DNA from: CAWCDJ01 sp963794265 | GTDB taxonomy: Bacteria; Acidobacteriota; Terriglobia; Bryobacterales; Bryobacteraceae | Reading direction: 5' to 3' | DNA length: 64,000 nt | Assembly: GCA_963794265.1 (NCBI GenBank) | Contig: CAWCDJ010000002.1 | Coordinates: forward strand, 68,310-132,309 | Part shown: positions 17,352 to 26,393 of the stretch, one piece after another | Layout of the letters: every line of letters starts with the position of its first letter | How positions within the stretch are numbered: position 1 is the stretch's first letter | The notes under the pieces: generated by a model | Databases searched by the model: none | What the model was told of the DNA's origin: nothing | What the model saw: the letters and a program-made list of their open reading frames with translations, nothing else | Program-made: the position numbers and the translations under genes

Positions 17352-19457
17352 ATGGCATACAACATTGGCCTGAACGTAGTCGAAGTAGACGGAGCCGGTG
17401 CGCCCCCCCTCGCCGGAGCGGCGGTTTCGGTGGGGGCATTCAATATCCTGACCCAGCGCGGCGTGCCGAACACGCCGGCGCGCATCACCAGTTTTCAACA
17501 GTTCTCCGATCAGTTCGGCAGTTTCTTCGCCGGCGGACTCGGGGCGTACCTGGTCAAGGGCTTCTTCGATAACGGCGGCCAGACGGCGTACATCAACCGG
17601 GTGGCGGCGGCGAATGCCGCACCGGCTTCGGTGACATTGCAGGACGGAGCCGGCAAAGACACTCTGAAATTATCGGCCGGGTTTCGAGGCAACGCGGACC
17701 CGGGAAGTTGGGGCAGCGACTTGTTTCTCCAGGTGGCGGCCAGCTCGCCGGCTACCAGCCGCTTCCGCGAAACGGCACCGGCGACGGTCACTGCAGGCAC
17801 GGCCCTGGCCGCTGCAACGAACATGAGCGGTGCGGGGTTTCCCTTGCTCAGCGTCACGATCGACGGTCAGAGCTCACCGACGGTTATCGCTTTTCAGGCA
17901 TCGGACTTCGCCTCTCCGGCGGCGGCCACCCCGGCGGAAATCCGCGATGCCATCAACCGCCGCACCAATCTGCTTTCGGCTTCGCTGACCAATGACAATA
18001 AGCTGGTTTTGACCTCGGCCGGCCAAGTGGCCGCGCTGCGGAAGGACTGGTCGGCCCTGCAGGTCACGGCTGACAACGCCACGCTGGGCTTCACGGCGAT
18101 GGCTGCGCCGGTCCGCGGCACCCCGGCCGACCGTACCACTACGGGCACGCGCATCTCCACTCCCGACCGCTTCCAGCCTGGCGATGCCGTCCAGCTTGCC
18201 GACGGCGCCCACACCGCGACCACCAAGCTGCTGCGGGTGGTTTCCGACGGCACCGTGGAGTGGGCGCCGGCCGTCGCGAACATCGCCGATTTCGACGTGG
18301 TGGCAACGCGGATCACGAAGAAGGAGTTCGACCTCACGATTGCCCGGGGCGGGACGGCGGCGGCCAACGTCGTGGAAACCAAGACCGGTCTTTCGATGGA
18401 GCCGGACGTGGCCGGTTACGTGGTGAAGGTTTTGAACGACGCGGTCACGGGATCGAAGTACGTGGTTGCATCGGACCTGCACAGCGGCAGCGGTCCGGGC
18501 GTGACCGTGCCGAAGGCACAGCCGCTCACGCGCGTCTCCCCGGGAGCGGACGGGACGGCCACGGCGCTCGATTTCATCGGCGCGCAGGGGACCACGAAAA
18601 CCGGCTTTTATGCGTTCGACCCCGCCGACGTGCAACTGGTGTGCACGGAGCGCACGGACGCGGCGATTGTCAACGCGGCGCTGGGCTACTGCGCCAACCG
18701 CGGCGATTGTATGTTCGTGGGCGCGGTGCCGCAAGGGTTCGTGGCAGCGGGCCAGGCGGACGCATACGGGCAGAGTTTTCAGGGCAAGAAGGTCTACGGG
18801 GCGCTCTACGGGCCGTGGATCCAGGTCGCCGATCCGGTTGGCGTAGCCGCGAACGGATCGCTGCCGGTGAAGTGGATTCCGCCCACCGGCCACGTGATGG
18901 GCGTCTATGCCCGCATCGAAAGCACGCGCGGCATCTGGAAGGCCCCCGCGGGCGATGAAGCCAACATCGTGGGCGCCCTCGATGTGGAGTACCAGCTCAG
19001 CGACGCGGATCACACGGACCTGGTCGAAAACGGCAGCGTGAACGGCATCCGGGTCGCGCCCGGAGCCGGCATCGTGGTGGATGCCTCCCGCACTTTGAGC
19101 ACGGATACGCGCTGGCTCTACGTCAACGTGCGGCTGTTGTTCAACTACGTCAAGAGCAGCCTGAAGCGAGGCCTGCGCTGGGTGCGGCAGGAACCCAACC
19201 GCGACACGCTCTGGGACGCCGTCAAGTTCGGCAGCGTCCGGCCGTACCTGATGGGGCTTTGGCGGCAGGGCGCGTTCGGCACGGGGAAGGCGGACCAGGT
19301 GTTCACCATCATCTGCGACGCCAGCAACAACCCTCCCGACCAGGTGGACCTCGGATACCTGAAAATCGAAGTCTATTTCTACCCGTCGCGGCCGGCGGAA
19401 ACCATCATCATCATTGTCGGCCAGCAGCCGAGCGGTGCGACGGCCAGCGAGGCCTGA
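17352..19457 (+). CDS. Contractile tail sheath protein
   Basis: Forms the contractile outer cylinder. The N-terminus (YNIGLNVVEVDGAGAPPLAGA, VGAFNILTQRGVPNTPARITSF, GGLGAYLVKGFFDNGGQTAYINRV) and the C-terminus (RGIWKAPAGDEANIVGAL, INGIRV-type strand, FNYVKSSLKRGLRWVRQEPN, VEVYFYPSRPAE-like end) match the phage/eCIS sheath family. At about 700 residues it is long: a central region of about 270 residues (roughly 115-385) is inserted between the halves, and likely forms surface domains. Only one sheath gene is present, whereas Afp/PVC have three. Of two adjacent ATGs, 17352 has the better distance to AGGAGG. Confidence 0.93.
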   Translation: MAYNIGLNVVEVDGAGAPPLAGAAVSVGAFNILTQRGVPNTPARITSFQQFSDQFGSFFAGGLGAYLVKGFFDNGGQTAYINRVAAANAAPASVTLQDGAGKDTLKLSAGFRGNADPGSWGSDLFLQVAASSPATSRFRETAPATVTAGTALAAATNMSGAGFPLLSVTIDGQSSPTVIAFQASDFASPAAATPAEIRDAINRRTNLLSASLTNDNKLVLTSAGQVAALRKDWSALQVTADNATLGFTAMAAPVRGTPADRTTTGTRISTPDRFQPGDAVQLADGAHTATTKLLRVVSDGTVEWAPAVANIADFDVVATRITKKEFDLTIARGGTAAANVVETKTGLSMEPDVAGYVVKVLNDAVTGSKYVVASDLHSGSGPGVTVPKAQPLTRVSPGADGTATALDFIGAQGTTKTGFYAFDPADVQLVCTERTDAAIVNAALGYCANRGDCMFVGAVPQGFVAAGQADAYGQSFQGKKVYGALYGPWIQVADPVGVAANGSLPVKWIPPTGHVMGVYARIESTRGIWKAPAGDEANIVGALDVEYQLSDADHTDLVENGSVNGIRVAPGAGIVVDASRTLSTDTRWLYVNVRLLFNYVKSSLKRGLRWVRQEPNRDTLWDAVKFGSVRPYLMGLWRQGAFGTGKADQVFTIICDASNNPPDQVDLGYLKIEVYFYPSRPAETIIIIVGQQPSGATASEA

Positions 19458-19479
19458 TCCGCCAAGGAGGAGCTATCCC

Positions 19480-19938
19480 ATGATGCCGGAAGGATATCGC
19501 GCAAATGAGTTCGTGCTCATCATCGACGGGACCCCGAGCCCCGGGGTGACCAAGATCTCCGGGCTGAGCGAAGGCGAGGTGGATACCATCAACCAGCCGG
19601 ACGGGGGCTCGAATCACATCTATAAGATTTCCGCGACCACTGTGAAGTTCGATCCGCTGACCATCGAGCGGTATGTGGACGGCAGCCCGGAAGACGTGCG
19701 CTTCCAGCAGTGGTTCCAGTCGGTGTTCAACCTGAATTCGCCCACCCAGGGCGGCTCGTCGGTGCGCAAGAACGGGATGATCGTGAAGTACAACAACGGC
19801 GTCAAGGTGCTCACCTTCTCGTTCCAGAACGCGTGGATCAAGTCGTCGAAATTCACGGACCTGGAGGCAGGCAGCACCAACTTCTTCAAACAGACGATCG
19901 TTCTGGAACACGAAGGCTTGCAGCGCGAAACCACTTAG
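19480..19938 (+). CDS. Tail tube protein (T4 gp19 family)
   Basis: A 152-residue inner-tube protein. The N-terminal ANEFVLIIDG, the GVTKISGLSEGEVD strand, the EDVRFQQWF helix and the C-terminal FKQTIVLEHEGLQRE are standard for the T4-type tube family, and the length is typical. Rings of six stack inside the sheath. AAGGAGG stands 9 bases before the ATG. A single tube gene follows a single sheath gene, unlike the duplicated tube genes of Afp/PVC. Confidence 0.93.
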   Translation: MMPEGYRANEFVLIIDGTPSPGVTKISGLSEGEVDTINQPDGGSNHIYKISATTVKFDPLTIERYVDGSPEDVRFQQWFQSVFNLNSPTQGGSSVRKNGMIVKYNNGVKVLTFSFQNAWIKSSKFTDLEAGSTNFFKQTIVLEHEGLQRETT

Positions 19939-19973
19939 AGGACCGGGGACGGTCCGCGACAGGAGACCTTTTC

Positions 19974-20753
19974 ATGACGGCAGCATCCAGAGCGCGCGAA
20001 TTCGAGTTTACCTTGCCCATCGGATACACCGATCCCGAAGGGCAGATGCACAGGAGCGTGGTCCTGCGAAAGATGACGGGACGCGAGGAGGCGATCCTCG
20101 CGGACCGGCGCTACCAGCGGAACGGGGGCAAGCTGGTGACCGAACTGCTGACCAGTTGCCTGGTACGGCTGGGCGACGTGGAGCCGGGCAAGCACGGTTT
20201 GGCGGTGGCGCACCTTTACTCGGCGGACCGGAATTTCATGCTGCTGAAGCTGCGCACCATCACCTTCGGGCCGGATCTGCGCGCCAGCTATACCTGCCCG
20301 GCGTGCAGCGAAGTGATGAAGACGGCGGAGGATCTGGAGGATCTGCCGGTCCGCTCACTGGGCGATGGCGAATCGGCGGAGCATATCGTGGTGGAACTGC
20401 AGGACGGGTACGTGGACCGGGACGGCAGCGTGCATACGGCGCTGACGCTGCGGCTCCCCACAGGCGCCGACGAGGAGGCGGTGGCGGCGACCATGCGCCA
20501 GAACGCCTCCGAAGGAAAGAACTCCCTGCTGGCGCGCTGTATGAAGAGCCTGGGCGATCTGCCCAGGCATCGCATCGAAGCGATCGGGCCCAAGATCCTT
20601 TCCGAGCTGACGATGACGGACCGGCGGCTGATTGACCGCGCACTGAACCAGGCGGCGCCCGGCGTGGACCTGGTCCGCAAACTGGAATGCCCGCACTGCG
20701 GCAACACATTCCAGGCGACTCTGGACATGACCCATTTTTTAGCACTGGAGTAG
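19974..20753 (+). CDS. T4 gp26-like baseplate hub assembly protein with zinc-binding cysteines
   Basis: A 259-residue protein related to the T4-type baseplate hub assembly family. It begins with FTLPIGYTDPEG and RKMTGREEAILAD, typical of that group, and carries two CxxC pairs far apart (C108/C111 in YTCPACS; C239/C242 in LECPHCGN) that should bind one zinc together. It probably helps load the hub or tape-measure protein rather than ending up in the particle; that is inferred from T4. The next small gene follows after 2 bases. Confidence 0.75.
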   Translation: MTAASRAREFEFTLPIGYTDPEGQMHRSVVLRKMTGREEAILADRRYQRNGGKLVTELLTSCLVRLGDVEPGKHGLAVAHLYSADRNFMLLKLRTITFGPDLRASYTCPACSEVMKTAEDLEDLPVRSLGDGESAEHIVVELQDGYVDRDGSVHTALTLRLPTGADEEAVAATMRQNASEGKNSLLARCMKSLGDLPRHRIEAIGPKILSELTMTDRRLIDRALNQAAPGVDLVRKLECPHCGNTFQATLDMTHFLALE

Positions 20754-20755
20754 GC

Positions 20756-20920
20756 TTGGAAGCTCTTCACAAAGAGATCTTCTTTCTTGCCTACCACCTG
20801 CACTGGCCCTGGACCGAACTGATGGATATGGACGTCGCCGAGCGTCAGGCTTACGTCCGGTTGTTGGTGGAGCAGATCGAACGCGAAAACGCGCAGATGG
20901 AAGCCGCCCGGAAGCATTAG
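20756..20920 (+). CDS. DUF6760-like small baseplate-region protein
   Basis: A 54-residue protein starting at a TTG two bases after the previous stop. It contains EIFFLAYHLHWPWTELMDMDVAERQAYVR, close to the small DUF6760 proteins that follow the gp26-like gene in many contractile-tail loci. In tailed phages a gene at this place often extends the gp26-like chaperone, sometimes by frameshifting, so this may be the second part of a split tail-assembly chaperone. The tape-measure-like genes start right after it, which fits that role. Confidence 0.7.
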   Translation: MEALHKEIFFLAYHLHWPWTELMDMDVAERQAYVRLLVEQIERENAQMEAARKH

Positions 20921-20922
20921 CC

Positions 20923-22671
20923 ATGCCGATTGCCCTGCTGCTTGCAAACATCGCCGGGGAGTTCGCCAAAGGCGTGAAGTCGATCAACTCGTGGGATCGT
21001 CTGGTGGCGCTCGAGACCACTCTGGTGGCGCGGGCGCGCAGCGCCTTCCTGGTGCACTGGTTCGGCCCCCATCTCCCCCTGGCCGGCTCGGCGCTGCGCG
21101 TGCACATCGAAAACCTGGAGGCGCTGAAGGCCCGGTATCACGCGGCCACGGCGCGCGGCGGGGGCGCAGGCTCCAACCTGATGGAGCCGCTGGCGGGAAT
21201 GGCGGGGACGCTGTTCGGCAGCCTCAGCGCTCCCATCAACTCGATGGTGTTTTATGCCGTGGCCGACCGCTACATGCAGAAGTGGTACGTGACGCTGCTG
21301 GCGGCGCTGAACGTGCTGACCTTCGGCGTTCTCGGCTCGCTGATCGGACTGGTTGTGGGCGTCGCCAGCCCCCTGGCCATTCCTGCCCTGCTGAGCTCGG
21401 ACCTGGTGCGCGTGGTCTACGACTTCCTGGGCGCGTTCGCCGAAATGATTCCGGCCTTCGTGCGCTTCTGGCACATCGTCTCCGGCGCCGGGCCGGTGCG
21501 CAATCCCCTGCTGGCCGAAATGCTCGAGATCGGCCATCATCTGGCGACACTGCTCCCGTTTGTGTTCGCGCTGTTCGCGTTCCTGGCGATCCATGTCACC
21601 CGGATTCTCCGTCCGCTCGCGCTGCAACTGCCGCTTTTCGGTGAGCTCATCCGGTCGGTCATGGATGTCATCACCCTGGTGATGGACAATGCCATCGACC
21701 ATGTAAAGCTGTTGTTCAGCGGCGAGCACTCCACGTTTGCCGCCATCCTGCGGGTGATCGATGCATTGCAGGCGATGATGCGCAGCATCACGCGCACCAT
21801 GACGGCCGTGTTCGACAAGCTGGAGGAAGCGCCGCGGAAGTGGTACGCGGACATGAGCGGGGGCGCTAGGAGCTGGCTGGACACGGCGCGTCCGCAGATC
21901 CGCGCCGCGACAACGGAGCATCCGGTGGTGGAGTGGTTCAAGGCGCTGGGCCGGACGCTGGGCGAAGTGTCGACGATATTCGCCGCGCGGGCGGCGCATC
22001 CCTCCGCTCCCGGCGCTTCCGGTCCTCCGGGCGCCCTCACGAAGGCCATGGTATGGCTGTGGGGACCGCCGCCGCCCTCGCCTGTGTTGACGCTGCCCGA
22101 CATCCCGGCGTTGGAAGCCGCCGCCGGGGGAAAGCCGGTTCTGCCGAAGGCGACTCTCGGGCAATCGCTCGATTTTGAAGCCGGCTTGCTGGGAACGCGG
22201 CGCAAGTTGGGCCTGCTGCCCGATGCCTTCGCGCTCAGCCGCGCGGCCACGCAGCGCCTGCGCCATGCGCGCTACCCGGGCAGCATCTTCGCGGCCGGGC
22301 AGAAGCGGCTGGAGCGCGATCTCCACATCCCGCTGGCCGATGCCGTCACCGAGGCGCATGAGCGCGAAGTGCGCTTCCGCGACCTTCTGCTGGAGGCGGT
22401 AAACCGCTTCCTCCCGGACCAGGCCGCGGAGCGCGTGCGCGCTCTGGGACCGCTGTTCGATACCCTGGACAAAAAACTGAAGCAGGCGCCCACCGGACAC
22501 ACCGTCGCGTTTCCGGTCCTGGACGTGCCCGAGAGCGACCGGCTGCGGGCGGCGGTGAAGAGCCTGCGCATCCGCGTGCCGGGTGGAAATGAAGCGGAGG
22601 CGCGGTCGTGGGGATTGCGGCTCAAGAGCGCCCTCCTCGCGCAGCCGTACACCGCGCGGGCGGGGACGTAA
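20923..22671 (+). CDS. Large hydrophobic tape-measure-like protein, copy 1 of 3
   Basis: A 582-residue protein without signal peptide, with several long hydrophobic segments (about 130-165, 185-215, 230-250) in an otherwise helical chain, and a 300-residue soluble C-terminal half rich in Arg/Ala helices. Position after the chaperone genes and before the hub genes is where contractile tails encode the tape measure. It shares the motif GSALRVHIENLEAL near the N-terminus with similar motifs in the next two genes (GALTIYVDQ, GALRVYVININDL), so the three appear to be diverged paralogues. It starts two bases after the preceding stop. Function as tape measure is inference. Confidence 0.6.
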   Translation: MPIALLLANIAGEFAKGVKSINSWDRLVALETTLVARARSAFLVHWFGPHLPLAGSALRVHIENLEALKARYHAATARGGGAGSNLMEPLAGMAGTLFGSLSAPINSMVFYAVADRYMQKWYVTLLAALNVLTFGVLGSLIGLVVGVASPLAIPALLSSDLVRVVYDFLGAFAEMIPAFVRFWHIVSGAGPVRNPLLAEMLEIGHHLATLLPFVFALFAFLAIHVTRILRPLALQLPLFGELIRSVMDVITLVMDNAIDHVKLLFSGEHSTFAAILRVIDALQAMMRSITRTMTAVFDKLEEAPRKWYADMSGGARSWLDTARPQIRAATTEHPVVEWFKALGRTLGEVSTIFAARAAHPSAPGASGPPGALTKAMVWLWGPPPPSPVLTLPDIPALEAAAGGKPVLPKATLGQSLDFEAGLLGTRRKLGLLPDAFALSRAATQRLRHARYPGSIFAAGQKRLERDLHIPLADAVTEAHEREVRFRDLLLEAVNRFLPDQAAERVRALGPLFDTLDKKLKQAPTGHTVAFPVLDVPESDRLRAAVKSLRIRVPGGNEAEARSWGLRLKSALLAQPYTARAGT

Positions 22672-22674
22672 GCC

Positions 22675-24612
22675 ATGCCGATCGACTTCGGCCGCATCGC
22701 CGAGCAGTTCGCCGACCACTTCGAGGACGAGCGCAAGTCCATCAACGACACGTTCGAGAACCTGGCCAAGTGGCTGCGCCAGCGAATCGCGAGCGAAGAG
22801 GAAATGGAGCGCCACTCGCGCCAGTTTCCGCGCATCGATTTCTACAACGGCGCGCTTACGATTTACGTGGATCAGCGGATGGCGGGAGCGCTGAACAGCG
22901 GGCCGGCGCTTTCGCTGTGGGACCGTCTCCAGGCCGGCGCGGAGGCGTTTTGGCACGGGCTCGGCCGCATCGGCCGCGCCGTGCACGAGGAGATGCTGCC
23001 GCCGCGATTCCTCGGCGCCACGGCCGCCATGCTGCAAACCGTAGTCGACGCGATGGAGCGCTATCCCTCCGCCACCGCCGCCATGTTCGACGTCCGCATC
23101 CGCCGCCCCATCGCCGATATCTTCGGCGAAATCGGCGTCTTCTCGCGGTCCGTTTTGGGCACGTATTGGGACCCCAAGGAGCGCCGTGTGCGGTCGCCGG
23201 GCCTGGAGCAGATCGCCGAATTCGCCCAGGCCGGGCTGGCGTTCCGCCAGGCCCTGGAGGGCATGAGTCCGTCTTCGGCCGCAGCCTCCGGGGGCTCCGG
23301 CATGCCCGCGGCGCTGGGCGAAGTCATCCAGTACATCGCCGGCAGCCTGGTGATTCTGCCGGTGTTTTGGGAGTTGGTGGATGCCACGCTACGTTCCACC
23401 GGCCTGGCCGTCAAACAGCTCATCCTCACGGCGTTCACGGAGATCGAAATCCAGGTGCATGAATTGCGCCGGTCGATGATCGATATCTTCTACGTCAGGC
23501 TCGCCCACTGGGGCCGCAAGGCCCTGAACTACAGCGAAGCCGCAGGCATGCTCCTGGGCGCCCAGGTTGCGTTCTACACCAGCTTCACGCAGCTCTATGT
23601 GAACGGGCTGGTGTCCGGGCTCGGCAGCTTCGCCGGCAGTTTGGCGACGTGGCTCAATTACTGGCTCCACATTGTGGAAGTGATCCGCCGGATCCTCGAA
23701 ACCATCATGAACTACGACTTGATGCCCTGGATCCTGACCGGCGTTCTGGGCCTCAGCGGGTATCTGATCTCATTGCTTCCGTTCATCCCCAAGTTCACGG
23801 TCGACGATTTCATCAGCATGGTCACAGGCGCCGGCGCCTTCGCCATCCGAAAATCGGTCAATGCGGTCCTGTGGGCGGTCGAGCACATCCCGTTCATCGG
23901 AGCGGGGCGGAAGGCGAGGGTGCACGCGCTACGGGAGCTGGTGAACCTGGCCGTGAGGGTCCCGTCCCTTCCTCCCGAGACCAGGCTCCCGCCGCCGGCG
24001 AAGCGCTTTCCGGACATCTACGAGGCGTGGTATGGCGCGGGCGCCGTAGATATTCGCGGGGCGTTCGCCCGTCTGCACACCAGCCTGATCACGGAAATCT
24101 CCACCGCCTCCTTAGCGGCCGAAACGACGCTGTTGCGCCTGGGCGACCGGTTCTCGGCCGCCGCGTCCCGCGCGGCCAACCTGGGATCCGTGGAGGGCTT
24201 TCGGACGATCGCCAGCCGATCCGGCGATGTAGCGCGGCGGGTATTCGGTCAGGAGAGCTCAGGCCGCAAGGCGGATCCACTGGCCGCCCTCTTCGAAGGC
24301 GCGGTGGCGCGCGCGGGATTTTATGTGATCGGCGAGGCGATTCCCCAGTACATTTTCCAGATGCGCTACTTCTGGTGGCGCAGCGCGCGCCGTGCGCAGC
24401 CGCCGGCCAAGGCCACCCCGACCTCGCCCCACATTCTGGCGCGCCGCCTCCGCATAGAGCGCGTGCGCATGAATCGCCTGACCATCCATCTTCCCGGCCG
24501 CAGCCTGGACGACGATCTGATTGCCGAAGTGGCCCGCCGGTTCCAGGGGGCCGTCGAAGACGCCTATCGCACCGCGATAAGTCAACTGGAGGCGGTACCG
24601 GCGCATGGGTGA
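22675..24612 (+). CDS. Large hydrophobic tape-measure-like protein, copy 2 of 3
   Basis: A 645-residue protein of mostly alpha-helical, partly hydrophobic sequence (long apolar stretches near 220-250, 295-340 and 355-375). Its first 70 residues are charged helices (EQFADHFEDERKSIND, LRQRIASEEEMERHS), then the shared FYNGALTIYVDQRM motif. It lies three bases after copy 1 and overlaps copy 3 by eight bases. No enzyme motif is visible. Together with its neighbours it may form the helical bundle that fills the tube lumen, or be a substrate carried in it. Confidence 0.6.
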   Translation: MPIDFGRIAEQFADHFEDERKSINDTFENLAKWLRQRIASEEEMERHSRQFPRIDFYNGALTIYVDQRMAGALNSGPALSLWDRLQAGAEAFWHGLGRIGRAVHEEMLPPRFLGATAAMLQTVVDAMERYPSATAAMFDVRIRRPIADIFGEIGVFSRSVLGTYWDPKERRVRSPGLEQIAEFAQAGLAFRQALEGMSPSSAAASGGSGMPAALGEVIQYIAGSLVILPVFWELVDATLRSTGLAVKQLILTAFTEIEIQVHELRRSMIDIFYVRLAHWGRKALNYSEAAGMLLGAQVAFYTSFTQLYVNGLVSGLGSFAGSLATWLNYWLHIVEVIRRILETIMNYDLMPWILTGVLGLSGYLISLLPFIPKFTVDDFISMVTGAGAFAIRKSVNAVLWAVEHIPFIGAGRKARVHALRELVNLAVRVPSLPPETRLPPPAKRFPDIYEAWYGAGAVDIRGAFARLHTSLITEISTASLAAETTLLRLGDRFSAAASRAANLGSVEGFRTIASRSGDVARRVFGQESSGRKADPLAALFEGAVARAGFYVIGEAIPQYIFQMRYFWWRSARRAQPPAKATPTSPHILARRLRIERVRMNRLTIHLPGRSLDDDLIAEVARRFQGAVEDAYRTAISQLEAVPAHG

Positions 24613-26374
24613 GGACCTCATCATCACGCAGATGGGCCTCATCTTCACGCAGATGAAGCTCTCGCGCCGCCTGCTCGAGGACATCGAGCGCGAGACCTCG
24701 CGCTACTCGGCGCTTTCGCTGGGGGGAGCGCTCTCCTCCAGCGCTTCGAAGTTCGGCGAGCCGCCGATGTACAGCGGTGCGCTGCGCGTCTACGTCATCA
24801 ACATCAACGACCTCACCAGCGGCGGACCGGGCGGCCTGATCGAGACCATCTTCGGCGCCGTGGGGCGATTCGCCGGCGGCACGATCGGGGGGCTGTTCGG
24901 CGGCATCGTCGGCGGCGCGGCCCTGCCGTACAACCTGGCGCAACTGGCGCGCATCGCGGAGGCGGTGGACCGGATCATCGACCGCCTGGGCATTGGCCAG
25001 GCCACGTCCGGCACCTCCGCCACGTCCTCCAGCCTGCCCACGCTGCTGCCCATGATCACGAACGCGATCCAGGCCCTTAAGAACATGTTCCAGAGCGCGG
25101 CCACGCCGGGCACGGGTCCGGGCAGTTCTCCGGGAAGCCTGGGCGGCCAGCAGTGGCTCGCCATCCTGCAGGCCGTGAAGGGAATCGTGGACGGCCTGAT
25201 TCTCCTCATCCCCGTGCTGATCGGCGCTCTGGCCTCGCTGCTCTACCGCCTGGACGACATTAAGCGCGCCATCCTCGACGTCCTGCAATTCGCGCTGCGC
25301 AATGTGCTGCTGCTCCGCGGCGTGGCGCTGGCGACCATCTACGAAACCATGGCATCGGTGGCGCGGCTGGGCGCAACCGTCGTCGCCACCATGACCACCG
25401 GAATTCTCACCATTCTGAATTCGGTGTTCCACATCATCGACGCCGTGCTCTCCACCGCGCAGGAGGCGATCCAGTTCATCAGCCGCGGCCTCAAGGCCAC
25501 CATCGACCCGCTCATGGACTGGCTGCGTAACGGCCTGGGCAACATACTGATCATGATCGGCAACCTGCGGGTGTTCCGGCTGCTGTTCCACCTGGTGGAC
25601 ATTCTGCCCGCCATCCTGCCGCCGCTGCTGAAGCTGCTGGACAAGCCGCCGCTCACCACGGCGGAATCGGGCGCGCTGAGCGCGGCGGCGGCGCGCCCGG
25701 TACCCGGCCCCGGAGCCATCGGCGGCGCCGGAGGCCCCATCGCCGCGTTCCCGGACCTGGCCGCCGCCATCGCGCCGCCGGCCGGCGCCGCCGCGCTGCG
25801 CGCCTCCATGAGTTCCACCGCCACCGTCCTGAACACCGAGATCGGCAACATCGCACGCGCCAGCCAGGGGACGCTGCGCGGCATCGCCGGGAACATGGAA
25901 GATGCGCTGACCCACGGGGAGGACCGCTTCAACCAGGCGCTGGATTCCAAAATCGGAGTCATGCAGGGTCACGCCGGGGATCTGACGAAGGCCCTGGTTT
26001 CCGCGCGCGATGCCGCCGTGTCCACGCCCGACAAGGGCCTCGATGCCATTGCCAAAGCCTATCAGGACTGGATACAGAATCGCGGCCTGGACACGCTGCT
26101 CGAGCGCATCACCATTTATTTCGGAAAGACTCCCGTGGCGGGCGCCGGCGCGGCGCGCTCCCTGCCCGGACAGATCGTCAGCGAAGCTCCGGGCGCAGTC
26201 CCGCGCGCGACCGTCGAGATTCAGGACGTTGTGATCGACGTACAGCCGGAGGCGGGCGTGCAAGCCGCGGCGGCCGCCGGTCCGTTGAGCCTGGAGGATA
26301 TCCGCTATCAGCAGTTCGCGTGGCAGGAGCGCGGAGGATGGAGTCTCAGCATCGCCCCGGTCACTCCGGGATGA
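24605..26374 (+). CDS. Large hydrophobic tape-measure-like protein, copy 3 of 3
   Basis: A 589-residue protein with a glycine-rich hydrophobic stretch (residues about 85-120: GRFAGGTIGGLFGGIVGGAA) like membrane-inserting segments of tape-measure proteins, further apolar helices near 200-220 and 240-300, and an alanine/proline-rich soluble C-terminus. The shared motif here is YSGALRVYVININDLTSGG. Its ATG lies inside the end of copy 2 (8-base overlap), pointing to coupled translation and a fixed ratio of the two. The glycine-rich segment makes this the best single candidate for the canonical tape measure. Confidence 0.6.
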   Translation: MGEDLIITQMGLIFTQMKLSRRLLEDIERETSRYSALSLGGALSSSASKFGEPPMYSGALRVYVININDLTSGGPGGLIETIFGAVGRFAGGTIGGLFGGIVGGAALPYNLAQLARIAEAVDRIIDRLGIGQATSGTSATSSSLPTLLPMITNAIQALKNMFQSAATPGTGPGSSPGSLGGQQWLAILQAVKGIVDGLILLIPVLIGALASLLYRLDDIKRAILDVLQFALRNVLLLRGVALATIYETMASVARLGATVVATMTTGILTILNSVFHIIDAVLSTAQEAIQFISRGLKATIDPLMDWLRNGLGNILIMIGNLRVFRLLFHLVDILPAILPPLLKLLDKPPLTTAESGALSAAAARPVPGPGAIGGAGGPIAAFPDLAAAIAPPAGAAALRASMSSTATVLNTEIGNIARASQGTLRGIAGNMEDALTHGEDRFNQALDSKIGVMQGHAGDLTKALVSARDAAVSTPDKGLDAIAKAYQDWIQNRGLDTLLERITIYFGKTPVAGAGAARSLPGQIVSEAPGAVPRATVEIQDVVIDVQPEAGVQAAAAAGPLSLEDIRYQQFAWQERGGWSLSIAPVTPG

Positions 26375-26393
26375 CGAAACGAAAGGAGAAACA

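Noticed and set aside
20917..23037. Minus-strand open frame of 706 codons opposite tape-measure-like copy 1
   Set aside because: Shadow frame with His/Arg/Gln-rich sequence; the plus-strand frame has consistent hydrophobic segments and operon spacing.
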